Of a DNA stretch of 64,000 nucleotides, positions 44,544 to 54,830 are shown one piece after another. Below the pieces are notes generated by a model. It saw nothing but the letters and a program-made list of their open reading frames with translations. It was not told the DNA's origin and searched no databases. Positions within the stretch are counted from its first letter, which is position 1. Each line of letters starts with the position of its first letter. Both the position numbers and the translations under genes were made by a program. Origin of the DNA: Lolliginicoccus lacisalsi. Its GTDB lineage: Bacteria > Actinomycetota > Actinomycetes > Mycobacteriales > Mycobacteriaceae. The DNA is taken from contig NZ_JACYWE010000002.1 in the NCBI RefSeq assembly GCF_014841105.1, positions 96,434 through 160,433 of the forward strand, in the 5' to 3' direction.

Positions 44544-44987
44544 TCATCGCCCTTGCGCATCGTTCTCCCTGGCAGCCGTGTCCGCTTGGTCGTGTCGCTG
44601 AGCGGGGAGCAATCCCTCGGCCATGCGCTTGCGGATGTCGTTGCGCAGGTACAGGATATACACCCACACCGCGAGGAAGATCAGGCCAAGGACGCCGAGC
44701 GCGATGCTGAAGAAGAACGTGGCGACCATCAGCGCTTGCAGGGCGAAGTCGAAGCGCAGCGCCCACGGGCGGCGCTGCAGGCCGGATCCGATGATCATCA
44801 AGCCAGCGAGCCCGAGGATGTAGCTGCCCGATAGCCAGGTGATGCCGTCGCCGACTCGCCATACGGCGGGCAGGGCGAGCAGCACGACGATCGCCTGAAG
44901 GATCAGCGTGCCGGCCATCACGCCCCGCAGGCCCTTCCAGGGGTCGGGGGCCGCCCCGGGACCAGTGCTTGCGGTTGTCTCGGTCAC
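44544..44987 (-). CDS. DUF4233 membrane protein
   Basis: A 147-residue protein of the actinobacterial DUF4233 family with four membrane helices (from LRGVMAGTLILQAIVVLLALP to FFFSIALGVLGLIFLAVWVYILYL) and short charged ends. The GTG at 44987 overlaps the folC stop as GTGA. It is always found right after folC in Mycobacteriales (for example Rv2446c, from memory). Function unknown. Confidence 0.85.
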   Translation of the reverse strand: MTETTASTGPGAAPDPWKGLRGVMAGTLILQAIVVLLALPAVWRVGDGITWLSGSYILGLAGLMIIGSGLQRRPWALRFDFALQALMVATFFFSIALGVLGLIFLAVWVYILYLRNDIRKRMAEGLLPAQRHDQADTAARENDAQGR

Positions 44988-46477
44988 AAGGGTTCCTTTC
45001 CGAACAGGCTGCGCGCGTTGCCGGCGGTGACGACGGAACCGGTGATGACGATTCCCGCCCCGGATACGTGCTCGTCGCCCGTGGCGACTTCCTCGGCCCG
45101 CTCCACCGCGGTCTCGATGGCATCGGCCAGCACGGGCGCGATGATGACGCGATCGTCGCCGAACCGCGGCATGGCGAGCTCGGCGAGATCTTGGGCAGGC
45201 ATGGCGCGGGGCGAGGAGTTGGTGGTCACGACGATCTCGTCGAGCACTGGCTCGAGGGCGTCGAGGATGCCGGCCGCGTCCTTGTCCGCCATGACGGCGA
45301 CCACGCCAACGAGGCGTCGGAAATCGAACTCGTCGGTGAGCGTGCGGGCAAGGGCCTGAGCGCCGTGGGGATTGTGCGCTGCGTCGAGGAACACGGTGGG
45401 GGCGGGCCGGACCCGCTCGAGCCGTCCGGGGCTGGCCACGGTGGCGAAGGCCTCGCGCACCGCGTCGATATCGAGCCGGCGATCCTTGCCCGCTCCGAAG
45501 AACGCTTCGACCGCGGCGAGCGCGAGGGAGGCATTGCGTGCCTGGTGCTCGCCGTGCAGCGGCAGGAAGATGTCGTCGTAGACGCCGCCGAGCCCCTGGA
45601 GGGTGATCTGCTGGCCCCCGATCGCCACGCGCCGCTCGAGGACGAGGAACTCGCTGCCGGCCCGGGCCACCGCGGCATCGGCGTCGACGGCCTGGTGCAG
45701 CAGCACATCCATCGCCTCGGGCTCCTGCTCGGCGATGACCGCGACGGTGTCGGTGGGGATCAGCTTCTCGGGAGCGCGCTTGATGATGCCGGCCTTCTCG
45801 GAAGCGATGGCCGTGAGCGTCGACCCGAGGTACTCGGTGTGGTCGAGGCCGATCGGGGTGATCACCGCGACGTCCCCGGTGACGACGTTGGTCGCGTCCC
45901 AGGTGCCGCCGAGGCCGACCTCGATGACACCGACGTCGATGGGGGCATCAGCGAAGACGGTGAACGCCATCGCGGTGAGCACCTCGAACTTGCTCATGCG
46001 TGGACCGCCGGCGGCGACCGATTTCTCATCGATCATGCCGATGTAGGGCTCGAGCTCGCGGTAGGTATCGATGTAGGTGCGCGGACTGATGGGCGCGTTA
46101 TCGACACTGATGCGCTCGGTGACGAGCTGCAGGTGCGGGCTCGTGGTGCGGCCGGTGCGCTGCCCCATGCGAGTGAGCAGCGCATCGATCATGCGGGCCA
46201 CCGAGGTCTTGCCGTTGGTCCCGGCGATGTGGATCGACGGGTACGCCGTGTGCGGGCCGCCGAGCACGTCGAGCAGCAGGGAGATCCGCGTCAGGCTCGG
46301 CTCGATCTTGGTCTCGGGCCAGCGCTGGTCGAGCTCGGCCTCCACCTCGGCGAGCTCGGCGAGGTCCTCCGCGGTGGGCGGGATGTAGATCGGTGTATCG
46401 GGGTCCGGCTTGGACTCGTCGTCCGGCACCCCGAGCGCCTTGAGGAGGTCGGGTCCGTCGAGGTCATCGATATTCAT
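44984..46477 (-). CDS. folC: Dihydrofolate / folylpolyglutamate synthase
   Basis: A 497-residue Mur-ligase-type ATP-dependent enzyme that adds glutamates to folates and, in bifunctional members, joins glutamate to dihydropteroate. The P-loop is GTNGKTS at residues 86-92, with NPHGAQALARTL and LDAAHNPHGA near the C-terminal domain. The ATG at 46477 (MNIDDLDGPDLL) with GGGAG upstream is the start. It is 63 bases after valS. A 55-residue N-terminal lead-in before the first helix is longer than in E. coli but usual for mycobacteria. Confidence 0.95.
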   Translation of the reverse strand: MNIDDLDGPDLLKALGVPDDESKPDPDTPIYIPPTAEDLAELAEVEAELDQRWPETKIEPSLTRISLLLDVLGGPHTAYPSIHIAGTNGKTSVARMIDALLTRMGQRTGRTTSPHLQLVTERISVDNAPISPRTYIDTYRELEPYIGMIDEKSVAAGGPRMSKFEVLTAMAFTVFADAPIDVGVIEVGLGGTWDATNVVTGDVAVITPIGLDHTEYLGSTLTAIASEKAGIIKRAPEKLIPTDTVAVIAEQEPEAMDVLLHQAVDADAAVARAGSEFLVLERRVAIGGQQITLQGLGGVYDDIFLPLHGEHQARNASLALAAVEAFFGAGKDRRLDIDAVREAFATVASPGRLERVRPAPTVFLDAAHNPHGAQALARTLTDEFDFRRLVGVVAVMADKDAAGILDALEPVLDEIVVTTNSSPRAMPAQDLAELAMPRFGDDRVIIAPVLADAIETAVERAEEVATGDEHVSGAGIVITGSVVTAGNARSLFGKEPL

Positions 46478-46540
46478 CGTGCTCCCATGTTGGTGGCGTG
46501 CCCGGCCTCGAGGTGCGCTTGCTTCATCATGCACCACGGT

Positions 46541-49255
46541 TCATCGTGCGCCCAGCGCGGCGAGCCGCTCGCCGATGCGCTGCACTTCCTCCTCGGCGAT
46601 TGCCTTGCGGGTGGTGATCTTCTCGACGACGTGCGCCGGCGCCTTGGCGAGGAATGCCTCGTTGCCGAGCTTGGCGGAGGTCTGCGCGAGCTCCTTTTCC
46701 GCGGCGGCGAGGTCCTTGGCGAGGCGACGCTTCTCCGCCTCGAGGTCCACGGTGCCGGAGGTGTCGAGCTCCACGTGCAGGGTCGTGCGGCTGGTGCGCA
46801 CCTCGATTGCGGCCGACGCGGTGAACCCTTCCTCGGCGGGGGTGAGCCGCGAGAGACTGGCGATGTAGGGGTCGAGCGCCGCGAGGTCCGCCTGGTCGAG
46901 GCCGACGATGCGGGCGGGCACGCGCTGGCCGGGGCGCAGGCCCTGGTCGGAGCGGAACCTGCGGATCTCGGTCACTAGGTGCTGGACGTCCTCGATGCGG
47001 CGGGCGGCGTGCTCGTCGCGGTCCGCGCCCAGCGTTCCGGGCCAGTCCGCGATGACGACGGATTCCTGGCCGGTGAGCTTGGTCCACAGCGTCTCGGTGA
47101 CGAACGGGATGACGGGATGCAGCAGGCGCAGCAAGGTGTCGAGGACGGTGCCGACGACGATGCGCGTGGCGGGGGCGATGGCGTCGTCGGCGAACTGCAC
47201 CTTGGCGAGCTCGAGGTACCAGTCGCAGAACTCGTCCCACGCGAAGTGGTAGAGGGCCTCGCATGCCTTGCCGAACTCGTAGCGATCGAACGCGGCATCG
47301 ACCTCTCCGCGCACGTGCTCGAGGCGGTCGAGGATCCACCGGTCCGGGTCGGTGAGGGATTCCCGGGCCGGCAGGTCGCCGGGGGCGGCCCCGTTCATCA
47401 GGGCCAGCTTGGTGGCGTTGAACAGCTTGGTGGCGAAGTTGCGGGCCGCCTGCGCGTGGTCCTCGCCGACGGGCAGGTCAGCGCCCGGGTTGGCGCCCCG
47501 GGCCAGGGTGAAGCGCAGGGCGTCCGCGCCGAATCGCTCCACCCAGTCGAGCGGGTCGATGCCGTTGCCGCGCGACTTCGACATCTTGCGGCCCTGCTCG
47601 TCGCGCACGAGGCCGTGCAGGAACACATCGTGGAACGGGACCTTGCCGCCCGGGCCCTGCTCGGTGTCCTCGCCGACGAACCGGCCGAACATCATCATGC
47701 GAGCGACCCAGAAGAACAGGATGTCGTAGCCGGTGACGAGCACGCTCGTGGGATAGAACTTGGCAAGCTCATCGGTGCGCTCGGGCCAGCCCATCGTGGA
47801 GAACGGCCACAGCCCCGAGGAGAACCAGGTGTCGAGCACGTCGGGGTCCTGCACGTAGCCCTCGGGCGCTGTCTCCCCGGGCGCGGGGCACACGACATCG
47901 CCGTCGGGCCCGTACCAGATCGGGATGCGGTGGCCCCACCACAGCTGGCGGGAGATGCACCAGTCGTGCATGTCGTCGACCCAGGAGAACCACCGCGGCT
48001 CCAGCGACTTGGGGTGGATGACGGTATCGCCATCGCGGACGGCATCGCCTGCCATCCGTGCGAGCTCGTCCACCTTGACCCACCACTGCTTGGACAGTCG
48101 CGGCTCGATGACCTCGCCACCACGCTCGGAGTGGCCGACGCTGTGCACGTAGGGGCGTTTCTCGGCGACCACGCGGCCTTCGGCGGCGAGCTGCTCGCGG
48201 ATGCGGGCGCGGGCCTCGAAACGATCCATGCCGTCGAACTCGGTGCCAGTTCCTGCGATGCGGGCGTGCTCGTCCATGATCGTGGGCATGGGCAGGTCGT
48301 GGCGCAGGCCGAGCTCGAAGTCGTTGGGATCGTGCGCGGGGGTGATCTTCACCGCGCCGGACCCGAAGGAGGGGTCGACGTAGTCGTCGGCGACGATGGG
48401 GATCTGGTTCTCGGTGATCGGGTGGTAGACGGTGATGCCGATCAGGTGCTGGTAGCGCTCGTCCTCGGGATGGACCGCGACGGCGGTATCGCCGAGCATC
48501 GTCTCGACACGGGTGGTGGCGACGATGACGTGCGGCTCGTCGTCGTCGAGGGATCCGTAGCGCAGCGACACCAGCTCGCCCTCGACCTCCTCGTGCTTGA
48601 CCTCGATGTCGGAGATCGCGGTCTGCAGCACCGGTGACCAGTTGACCAGCCGCTCGGCGCGGAAGATCAGGCCGGCGTCGTAGAGCTTCTTGAAGATCGT
48701 GTGCACCGCGCGCGAGAGGCCCTCGTCGAGGGTGAAGCGCTCGCGGCCCCAGTCGACCCCGTCTCCTATGCGGCGCATCTGCTCCATGATGGCGCCGCCC
48801 GACTCGGCCTTCCACTGCCACACCCGCTCCACGAACGCCTCGCGGCCCAGCTCGTGGCGGCTGGTGCCCGCGGCGTCGAGCTGCTTCTCCACGACCATCT
48901 GGGTGGCGATGCCGGCGTGGTCCATCCCGGGCAGCCACAGCACCTCGAAGCCCTGCATGCGCTTGCGGCGGCACAGGATGTCCATGAGCGTGTGATCGAG
49001 CGCGTGTCCCATGTGCAGGCTGCCGGTGACGTTGGGCGGCGGCAGCACGATCGAGAAGCCCGGCTTGTCGCTGCGCGGGTCCGCGGTGAAGTATCCCGCG
49101 TCGACCCAGCGCTGGTACAGCCCGGCCTCCACGGCCTGCGGCTCCCACGCCTTGGGCAGGTCCACGGCGGGGCTGGACCCTTCGGGGCTCGAGCCTTGCG
49201 GGCTCGTGCCGCTGGGGGTGGCGGTGTCCTGGGGGTCTGGCGCTGCACTGGTCAC
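46541..49255 (-). CDS. valS: Valine-tRNA ligase
   Basis: A 904-residue class I synthetase. The HIGH-type motif HMGH is at residues 81-84 ([13 protein letters not shown]), KMSKS lies near residue 555 ([22 protein letters not shown]), the editing domain lies between them, and a C-terminal coiled coil ([23 protein letters not shown]) follows. The first 30 residues are a Ser/Pro-rich repeat with [14 protein letters not shown], not conserved. It leads the valS-folC-DUF4233-ndk set. Confidence 0.98.
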   Translation of the reverse strand: MTSAAPDPQDTATPSGTSPQGSSPEGSSPAVDLPKAWEPQAVEAGLYQRWVDAGYFTADPRSDKPGFSIVLPPPNVTGSLHMGHALDHTLMDILCRRKRMQGFEVLWLPGMDHAGIATQMVVEKQLDAAGTSRHELGREAFVERVWQWKAESGGAIMEQMRRIGDGVDWGRERFTLDEGLSRAVHTIFKKLYDAGLIFRAERLVNWSPVLQTAISDIEVKHEEVEGELVSLRYGSLDDDEPHVIVATTRVETMLGDTAVAVHPEDERYQHLIGITVYHPITENQIPIVADDYVDPSFGSGAVKITPAHDPNDFELGLRHDLPMPTIMDEHARIAGTGTEFDGMDRFEARARIREQLAAEGRVVAEKRPYVHSVGHSERGGEVIEPRLSKQWWVKVDELARMAGDAVRDGDTVIHPKSLEPRWFSWVDDMHDWCISRQLWWGHRIPIWYGPDGDVVCPAPGETAPEGYVQDPDVLDTWFSSGLWPFSTMGWPERTDELAKFYPTSVLVTGYDILFFWVARMMMFGRFVGEDTEQGPGGKVPFHDVFLHGLVRDEQGRKMSKSRGNGIDPLDWVERFGADALRFTLARGANPGADLPVGEDHAQAARNFATKLFNATKLALMNGAAPGDLPARESLTDPDRWILDRLEHVRGEVDAAFDRYEFGKACEALYHFAWDEFCDWYLELAKVQFADDAIAPATRIVVGTVLDTLLRLLHPVIPFVTETLWTKLTGQESVVIADWPGTLGADRDEHAARRIEDVQHLVTEIRRFRSDQGLRPGQRVPARIVGLDQADLAALDPYIASLSRLTPAEEGFTASAAIEVRTSRTTLHVELDTSGTVDLEAEKRRLAKDLAAAEKELAQTSAKLGNEAFLAKAPAHVVEKITTRKAIAEEEVQRIGERLAALGAR

Positions 49256-49341
49256 CCCGCGATTCTAGGGAACAGCACTGCCCGGGGTCACATCCGTTCC
49301 TCCAAGAGCAGCAAAGCACACGATCTACTACAGTGCGTCGT

Positions 49342-49692
49342 ATGGATATCGCGATCGGGTTCCTCGCCGCCCTGCACATCATCGGCATCGTCGCCCTGCT
49401 CGGCGGGGTGCTCTACCAGATGAAGGACATCAAGGCGGGGACAGCCCGGATCGCCCCCGGCATGCTGCACGGTGCCCTCACGATGCTCGTGACGGGACTG
49501 CTCCTCGTCGGGCTCAACGAGATGAACGACGCGGACGTCAACCACATGAAGATCGGCATCAAGCTGATCGTGCTGCTCGCCGTCCTCGTGCTCGTCGTCG
49601 CCAAGCGCAAGGCCACCACGGTGGCCCCCGCCGTGCTCGGCAGCATCGGCGCGCTCACCACCATCAATATCCTCCTCGCCACCATGTGGTAG
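49342..49692 (+). CDS. Small four-helix membrane protein
   Basis: A 116-residue protein with four predicted membrane helices: MDIAIGFLAALHIIGIVALLGG, APGMLHGALTMLVTGLLLVG, HMKIGIKLIVLLAVLVLVV, and a last SIGALTTINILLATMW. Short polar loops contain EMNDADVNHMK. No family is recognised with confidence. It is divergent from valS, whose start is 86 bases away, and precedes pirin by 110 bases. A GTG at 49333 could add three residues. Confidence 0.7.
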   Translation: MDIAIGFLAALHIIGIVALLGGVLYQMKDIKAGTARIAPGMLHGALTMLVTGLLLVGLNEMNDADVNHMKIGIKLIVLLAVLVLVVAKRKATTVAPAVLGSIGALTTINILLATMW

Positions 49693-49802
49693 ACCACGCT
49701 GGATGGTCGCCCATCGGAGGCCCCGGCGCGCCACATATGATCGGACTCGGAGCCGATCCGCACCGGGCCCCGCCCTGGGCCCACGAAGCCGGGAGCATAG
49801 CC

Positions 49803-50780
49803 ATGAGCAACACCGAAGCCCACCCCGCGGAACTCACCTGCACCGCCACGAGCAGCCACGGCGAGGTCGAGATCCTCGAACCGCGCGACGTGCCCCTCGG
49901 TGGCCCCCGGGCCATGCGCGTGCGCCGCACCCTCCCCCAGCGCCAGCGCTCCTTCACCGGCGCGTGGTGCTTCACCGACCACTACGGCCCCGAGGACGTC
50001 GCCAGCAGCGGCGGGATGGACGTCGCCCCCCACCCCCATACCGGGCTGCAAACCGTGAGCTGGCTGTTCACCGGCGAGATCGAGCATCGCGACAGCGGCG
50101 GCGTGCACGGCTTCGTCCGGCCGGGCGAGATCAACCTGATGACCGGCGGCCACGGCATCTGCCACTCCGAGGTCTCCACCAGCAACACCCCCACCCTGCA
50201 CGGCGTGCAGCTCTGGGTGGCGCTGCCCGCGCACGCGCGCGATGCCCCCCGCGAGTTCCAGCACCACTCCCCCGATCTCGTGGAGCTCGACGGCGCCAGC
50301 CTCCGGGTCTTTCTCGGCAGCCTCGCCGGTAGCACCTCGCCGGTCAGCACCCACACCCCCCTCCTGGGCGCCGAGCTCGTGCTCGAGCCCGGCGGCACCG
50401 TCGAGCTCGAGGTCGACCCCGCTTTCGAGCACGGCATCCTCGTCGACACCGGCCAGGCCCGCGCCGGGGCCACGAGCATCGCCCCGGGCGCTCTCGCCTA
50501 CCTGCCCACGGGGCGCAGCACGATCACGCTGGAAAACACGCACGAAGGCCCCACCCGGATCATCCTGCTCGGCGGCACTCCCTTCGAGGAGGAGATCATC
50601 ATGTGGTGGAACTTCGTCGGCCGCACCCATGAGGAGATCGCCCGCTTCCGCGAGGACTGGGAAGAGCGCTCCGATCGGTTCGGCGCCGTGGAGGGCTACG
50701 TCGGCAAGACCGAGCGCATCCCGGCTCCCCCGCTGCCCAACGCCCAGCTCAAGCCACGCCGCAACCCGTCGAGCCGGTAG
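49803..50780 (+). CDS. Pirin family protein
   Basis: A 325-residue bicupin. The metal ligands of pirins are intact: HPHTGLQTVSWLFTGEIEHRDS and GGHGICHSE. Further marks are MNLMTGGHG-like INLMTGGHGICHSE and FIGRTHEEI-like WWNFVGRTHEEIARFREDWE near the C-terminus. Some pirins are quercetin dioxygenases, others regulators; activity is not predictable from sequence. It ends three bases from the convergent S9 peptidase stop. Confidence 0.9.
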   Translation: MSNTEAHPAELTCTATSSHGEVEILEPRDVPLGGPRAMRVRRTLPQRQRSFTGAWCFTDHYGPEDVASSGGMDVAPHPHTGLQTVSWLFTGEIEHRDSGGVHGFVRPGEINLMTGGHGICHSEVSTSNTPTLHGVQLWVALPAHARDAPREFQHHSPDLVELDGASLRVFLGSLAGSTSPVSTHTPLLGAELVLEPGGTVELEVDPAFEHGILVDTGQARAGATSIAPGALAYLPTGRSTITLENTHEGPTRIILLGGTPFEEEIIMWWNFVGRTHEEIARFREDWEERSDRFGAVEGYVGKTERIPAPPLPNAQLKPRRNPSSR

Positions 50781-50783
50781 GCA

Positions 50784-52838
50784 TCACTCCTCGTCGTCCT
50801 CGGGCAACTCGACGCCCAGCACATCCGGCAGCGCGGCGGCACCGGCCCCCATCCGGTCCGCGAGGAACGCCAGGATCGTCTCATACCAGACCTTGGTGTG
50901 CTGCGGCTTGAGGATCCAATGGTTCTCATCGGGGAAGCACAGGAACTGATGCTCGGAGATGCCGTGATCATCGGAGGGCAGCCCGGACTCGGAATTGAGC
51001 TCGTACCACAGTCGCAGCGCCTCCCCGATGGGCACGCGGTAGTCCTTGTCACCATGGATGACCAGCATGGGAGTGGTGATATCAGCGACGTAGAGGTGGG
51101 GCGAGTTCTCCACTGCCATCTCTGGCGTCATCTCCCGGGCCCAGTACCACGCCGCATCGGTGGTGGGCCCGAACTGATCGAGAGCCCACAGGCCCGCATG
51201 GCTGATGATGGCCTGGAACCGGTTGGTGTGCCCAGCGATCCAGTTGGCCATGTAGCCACCGAACGAGCCACCCATCGCGGCGGTGCGCGCCTCATCGATC
51301 TCCGGCAGTTGCTCCGTCGCATCGGTCAGCGCCATCAGGTCCGTGAACGGCGCCTTGCCCCACTCGCCCCAGCCACGCTGGATGAACCTGCGCCCGAATC
51401 CTGTCGACAGCGCAGGGTCCGGCAGGAGGACCGCGTATCCGCGCGCGACCATCAGCCACGGGTTCCACCGCCACTGCCAGGTGTTCCACGAGCCGAGCGG
51501 GCCACCGTGGATCCACAGCAGCAGCGGGGCCGGGGAATCCTCGCTGGCGGAGGCAGGCAGCGCGAGCCACGCCCGGATCGGGGTGCCGTCGTCGCCGCTG
51601 GTCAGCACCTCGGTGACGCGCCCCGGGACAGCAGGAACGGTGGCCGGCGCGGGCAGCCGCGCGATCTCGCCCGTCTCGAGGTCGATCCGCACCGGCGCGG
51701 GCGGCACGGAGATCGCCGCCCGCAAGGCGTAGGCGTAGCGGCCAGCAGGATCGATGCACGCATCGCTGTACGCGGCATCGTCGGTGGTGAGGTCCCGCAC
51801 CGCTGCCTTCGGGCTCGAGGCGGAGACAAGGAACAAGGGCGCGCGGCCGTACTGGTCGGCGGTGACCACGAGACCGCTGGCATCTGGAAGCCAGGCCAGC
51901 GCGGTGGCCCACCGGTCCCAGCCCACGGCCAGGCGCGTCTGCTTGCCGGTGGTGAGGTCATGGACATGGATGGTCACATCGGGCGCGTTCTCGGGATCCG
52001 CGTGGGCCTCGCGGACGTACGCGACCTTCGTCCCGTCTGGCGAGATCGTGGGCAGCCCGAAGTCGGCGTCGTTCTCGCGCGCGATCACCGAGCGCTCCCC
52101 TGAAGCGAGGTCGATGCGCATCAGTTGCGCGCGCGTCACGCCCAGCGGCCCGGCCTCGTTCCACACAGTGATCGCGAACGCGCCCGAAGGGTCCACGTCG
52201 ACCGCCGCGTTGCGCAACGCCGCGTCCTGCACGATCCGCTGCCCCGCACCGTCGTCACCGGCCACCGCGAGGCAGGGCACCTCGGGGCCGAGGTCGTGAT
52301 CCCAGTAGCGCACGGGGTAGCCAGTATGCAGGACCGCCGAGACCTTGCCAGACCGGCGGGCATCCCGGATCCGCTCATCACCGGCGTCGTCGCTCGCCGA
52401 CGGGTACACCGCCATCGTCACGATCGCCGTGTCCCGCTCGCGCGGCACCGTGACCGCGCTGATCCCCAGCGGCGCCCGTGCCACCTCGACGGCCTCGGCG
52501 CCATCACGGGGCAGCCGCCATGCCGTAGCGGGATCCTCGTCCGACTTGCCCCGCGCGGCAACGAAAAGCAGATCGCCATTGGGCGCGAACACCGGCGAGC
52601 TCTCCCCCCGGGCGCCCTGGGTCAGTCGGCGGGCCGCGCGCTCCCCTGCGGGGTCGATCTCCCACAGCGCGGGCACATGCTTGGTCGCCTCATCGTTCAG
52701 CTCGCTGGCGACCGTGACCAAGCGGGACCTGTCCGGCGAGAGCCGCAGCCCGGACAGACGGGGCAGTCGCAGGAACGCATCGAGATCATGGAACGGGGTT
52801 TCGCTGGGGGCGCTAGCGCCACTCTTCGCATCGGTCAC
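50784..52838 (-). CDS. S9 family prolyl oligopeptidase-type peptidase
   Basis: A 684-residue two-domain enzyme: an N-terminal beta-propeller-like region with repeated WDRWATALAWLPDASGLVV-type blades, then an alpha/beta-hydrolase domain with the nucleophile in AMGGSFGGYMANWIAGH, the Asp in VIHGDKDYRVP and the His in ENHWILKPQH. It cleaves short peptides, probably after Pro or Ala (acylaminoacyl/dipeptidyl-like), in the cytoplasm; no signal peptide is seen. The start is set at GTG 52838 (VTDAKSGASAP); the open frame continues to 54080 through the next gene's antisense and is not real. Confidence 0.9.
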   Translation of the reverse strand: MTDAKSGASAPSETPFHDLDAFLRLPRLSGLRLSPDRSRLVTVASELNDEATKHVPALWEIDPAGERAARRLTQGARGESSPVFAPNGDLLFVAARGKSDEDPATAWRLPRDGAEAVEVARAPLGISAVTVPRERDTAIVTMAVYPSASDDAGDERIRDARRSGKVSAVLHTGYPVRYWDHDLGPEVPCLAVAGDDGAGQRIVQDAALRNAAVDVDPSGAFAITVWNEAGPLGVTRAQLMRIDLASGERSVIARENDADFGLPTISPDGTKVAYVREAHADPENAPDVTIHVHDLTTGKQTRLAVGWDRWATALAWLPDASGLVVTADQYGRAPLFLVSASSPKAAVRDLTTDDAAYSDACIDPAGRYAYALRAAISVPPAPVRIDLETGEIARLPAPATVPAVPGRVTEVLTSGDDGTPIRAWLALPASASEDSPAPLLLWIHGGPLGSWNTWQWRWNPWLMVARGYAVLLPDPALSTGFGRRFIQRGWGEWGKAPFTDLMALTDATEQLPEIDEARTAAMGGSFGGYMANWIAGHTNRFQAIISHAGLWALDQFGPTTDAAWYWAREMTPEMAVENSPHLYVADITTPMLVIHGDKDYRVPIGEALRLWYELNSESGLPSDDHGISEHQFLCFPDENHWILKPQHTKVWYETILAFLADRMGAGAAALPDVLGVELPEDDEE

Positions 52839-52931
52839 AGTGATGTTGTTACCACGAGCGCGTCCCACCCTGCCGCGTGATGCCCGGCACGACCGCTGCC
52901 GACAATGCCTGGCGCGCCGTAGAGTAGGCCG

Positions 52932-53753
52932 GTGAGCACTCCTTTCTCCCCTCGGCGGAACGGCGCCGCCCCGCCCGCAGCGGACAGGATCGCAGCGTTG
53001 TTCTCCGCGCTCTCCACGCCCGCTCGGGTAGCGCTCGTCCACCACGTCGCCAGCACGCCCGGCGGCGTCACGAGCACCGCGCCGCTCCCCCGCGGCTGCG
53101 CCCGCACCGACCTCGCAGCCCTCGTCGAAGCCGGGATCCTCGCCGAGCAGGGCGGCATGATCGTGGTTCCCGGGGCCGCCCGCGCGGCCGGGTCCGAGCT
53201 CACCGACCTGCTGCTCGGTCTCGCCACGATCGGCATCGGCAGTGCCATCCCGACCACCTCGCACCATGTCACCATCCGGGCGGCGGCCGCGCCGGACTGG
53301 GATGCGATCGTCGCGATCTACGAGGACGGCATCGCCACGGGCAATGCCACGTTCGACACGCGCTCCGCGGGAGCTGATGCGTTCGATGGCCGCTGGCTGC
53401 GCGAGCATCGCTGGGTGGCCGAGCGCGATGGCACGATCCTGGGATGGGCGGCACTGAGCCCCACCTCGGTGCGACCGTTCTTCTCCGGAGTGCTCGAGGT
53501 GTCCATCTATATCGGCGGGAGCGCCTCCGGGCAAGGGGGGGGCGCTCGACTGCTCGATCACCTGGTGCGGCATGCGGACGCGGCGGGACTGTGGACGTTG
53601 CAGTCCTCGATCTTCCCGGAGAACAGGGCGAGCCTTGCGCTGCATCGCAAGGCTGGCTTTCGCACGGTGGGGGTGCGGCAGGCGATCGCGCGCCATCATG
53701 ACCACTGGCGGGACACCGTGATAGTGGAGCGCCGCAGCCCTTCCGTCTGGTAA
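52932..53753 (+). CDS. Degenerate ArsR-like HTH fused to phosphinothricin/ArsN-type acetyltransferase
   Basis: A 273-residue fusion. Residues 18-85 (ADRIAALFSALSTPARVALVHHVAS and ARTDLAALVEAGILAE) look like an ArsR winged helix, but the recognition-helix region is shortened. Residues 109-265 are a GNAT domain of the PAT/ArsN class: IVAIYEDGIATGNATFDT, GWAALSPTS, and RASLALHRKAGFRTVGVRQAIARHHDHWRDTVIVER. PAT enzymes acetylate phosphinothricin or methionine sulfoximine; ArsN acetylates arsinothricin. The GTG start is at 52932. The fusion is unusual and stands alone, divergent from the S9 peptidase. Confidence 0.72.
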   Translation: MSTPFSPRRNGAAPPAADRIAALFSALSTPARVALVHHVASTPGGVTSTAPLPRGCARTDLAALVEAGILAEQGGMIVVPGAARAAGSELTDLLLGLATIGIGSAIPTTSHHVTIRAAAAPDWDAIVAIYEDGIATGNATFDTRSAGADAFDGRWLREHRWVAERDGTILGWAALSPTSVRPFFSGVLEVSIYIGGSASGQGGGARLLDHLVRHADAAGLWTLQSSIFPENRASLALHRKAGFRTVGVRQAIARHHDHWRDTVIVERRSPSVW

Positions 53754-53766
53754 CCACGCACCGGGG

Positions 53767-54351
53767 CTAGGGACCAGGCGATTCCTCGGCGAGCGCCGCG
53801 TCATACTCCGCAGGCGTGTTGAGGTTGCGAAGGTGCTGCTCGAGCCCAGGGACAGGAACCTCGAGAGTGCGCGCCCCCGCGAGGAAGCGTCGCGGTGATC
53901 GCTGGCCCTGGGCAAGCGCGGCCTCCATCCCGGGCGCGAGCCGGGTGCGATACAGCGCGGCCAAGGGTTGCGCGGACACCCCATCGTGGGCGGCGATGAT
54001 GTCGTGCTGCCCCGGGATATGACGGGCGAGCTCGTCGATGAGTCCCGCCCCGACATGGGGCATGTCGATCGCGCAGGCAAAGGCCCACTCGGCGGGACGG
54101 GCGGCGGCGAGGCCTGTCGCGAGCCCGCGCAGCGGCCCCTGGTGCGCGACGGGATCTTCGACGGTGCGCGCGCCGAGCACGGGCAGCGCCTGGCCGGGAG
54201 CTGCCACCACGATGATCGGCGCGCAGCGCTGCGCGAGGCGGGCGACGAGATGCTCGGCGAGCGTGGCTTCGCCCCATCGGAGGGTGGCCTTATCGCGGCC
54301 CATCCGGCGGGATTGCCCGCCCACGAGGACGATCCCAGCTATGTCAGGCAT
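53767..54351 (-). CDS. mobA: Molybdenum cofactor guanylyltransferase
   Basis: A 194-residue nucleotidyltransferase that adds GMP to molybdopterin. The N-terminal LVGGQSRRMGRDKATLRWG (residues 10-27) is the GTP-binding signature; HQGPLRGLATGLAA, and AFACAIDMPHV follow. From memory Rv2453c (mobA) lies in the same region. It is on the minus strand nine bases downstream of aroQ, so the two may be co-transcribed. It converges on the HTH-GNAT gene with 13 bases between. Confidence 0.9.
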   Translation of the reverse strand: MPDIAGIVLVGGQSRRMGRDKATLRWGEATLAEHLVARLAQRCAPIIVVAAPGQALPVLGARTVEDPVAHQGPLRGLATGLAAARPAEWAFACAIDMPHVGAGLIDELARHIPGQHDIIAAHDGVSAQPLAALYRTRLAPGMEAALAQGQRSPRRFLAGARTLEVPVPGLEQHLRNLNTPAEYDAALAEESPGP

Positions 54352-54360
54352 GCGGAGGGT

Positions 54361-54816
54361 TCACGCCCTGGGGACAGCGCGGGCAAGATGGTCGATGGCA
54401 GCGAGGTAGCCATGCGTGCCAAGGCCCGCGATCACTCCGGAAGCGATGCCCGAGATGTAGGAGTGATGGCGAAAGTCCTCGCGGGAATGGATGTTGCTGA
54501 TGTGGACCTCAAGGACGGGTGCCGCGACGGTGACGACCGCATCGCGCAGCGCCACGGACGTGTGGGTGAGCCCGCCCGGGTTGATGATCAGCCCGGCGCA
54601 GGTCAGGCGGATCTCGTGGATCCAGTCGATCAGCGTGCCCTCGTGATTGCTCTGGCGGGCATCGAGGGCGAACCCATGCGCGCGCGCATGGTCCCGGCAC
54701 TGGTCCTCGACGTCCGCGAGGGTGGTGTGGCCGTAGATGTCGGGCTGCCGCCTCCCGAGGAGGTTGAGGTTGGGCCCGTTGAGCACGACAATGGTGCCGC
54801 GATCCGGCTGTGGCAT
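54361..54816 (-). CDS. aroQ: Type II 3-dehydroquinate dehydratase
   Basis: A 151-residue dodecameric enzyme of the shikimate pathway. [19 protein letters not shown] gives the flexible-lid Arg and catalytic Tyr; [15 protein letters not shown] and [17 protein letters not shown] complete the active site. The start is uncertain: ATG 54816 (MPQPDRG) is used, but a GTG at 54822 would add two residues. In M. tuberculosis it sits with aroB and aroK elsewhere, so this position beside mobA and clpX differs. Confidence 0.93.
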   Translation of the reverse strand: MPQPDRGTIVVLNGPNLNLLGRRQPDIYGHTTLADVEDQCRDHARAHGFALDARQSNHEGTLIDWIHEIRLTCAGLIINPGGLTHTSVALRDAVVTVAAPVLEVHISNIHSREDFRHHSYISGIASGVIAGLGTHGYLAAIDHLARAVPRA

Positions 54817-54830
54817 GGTCACTGTGGTGC

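Noticed and set aside
44969-46978. 669-residue plus-strand open frame
   Set aside because: Antisense of folC and the end of valS; no domain.
52839-54080. N-terminal extension of the S9 peptidase frame
   Set aside because: Runs antisense through the HTH-GNAT fusion and into mobA; no peptidase similarity before residue VTDAKSG.
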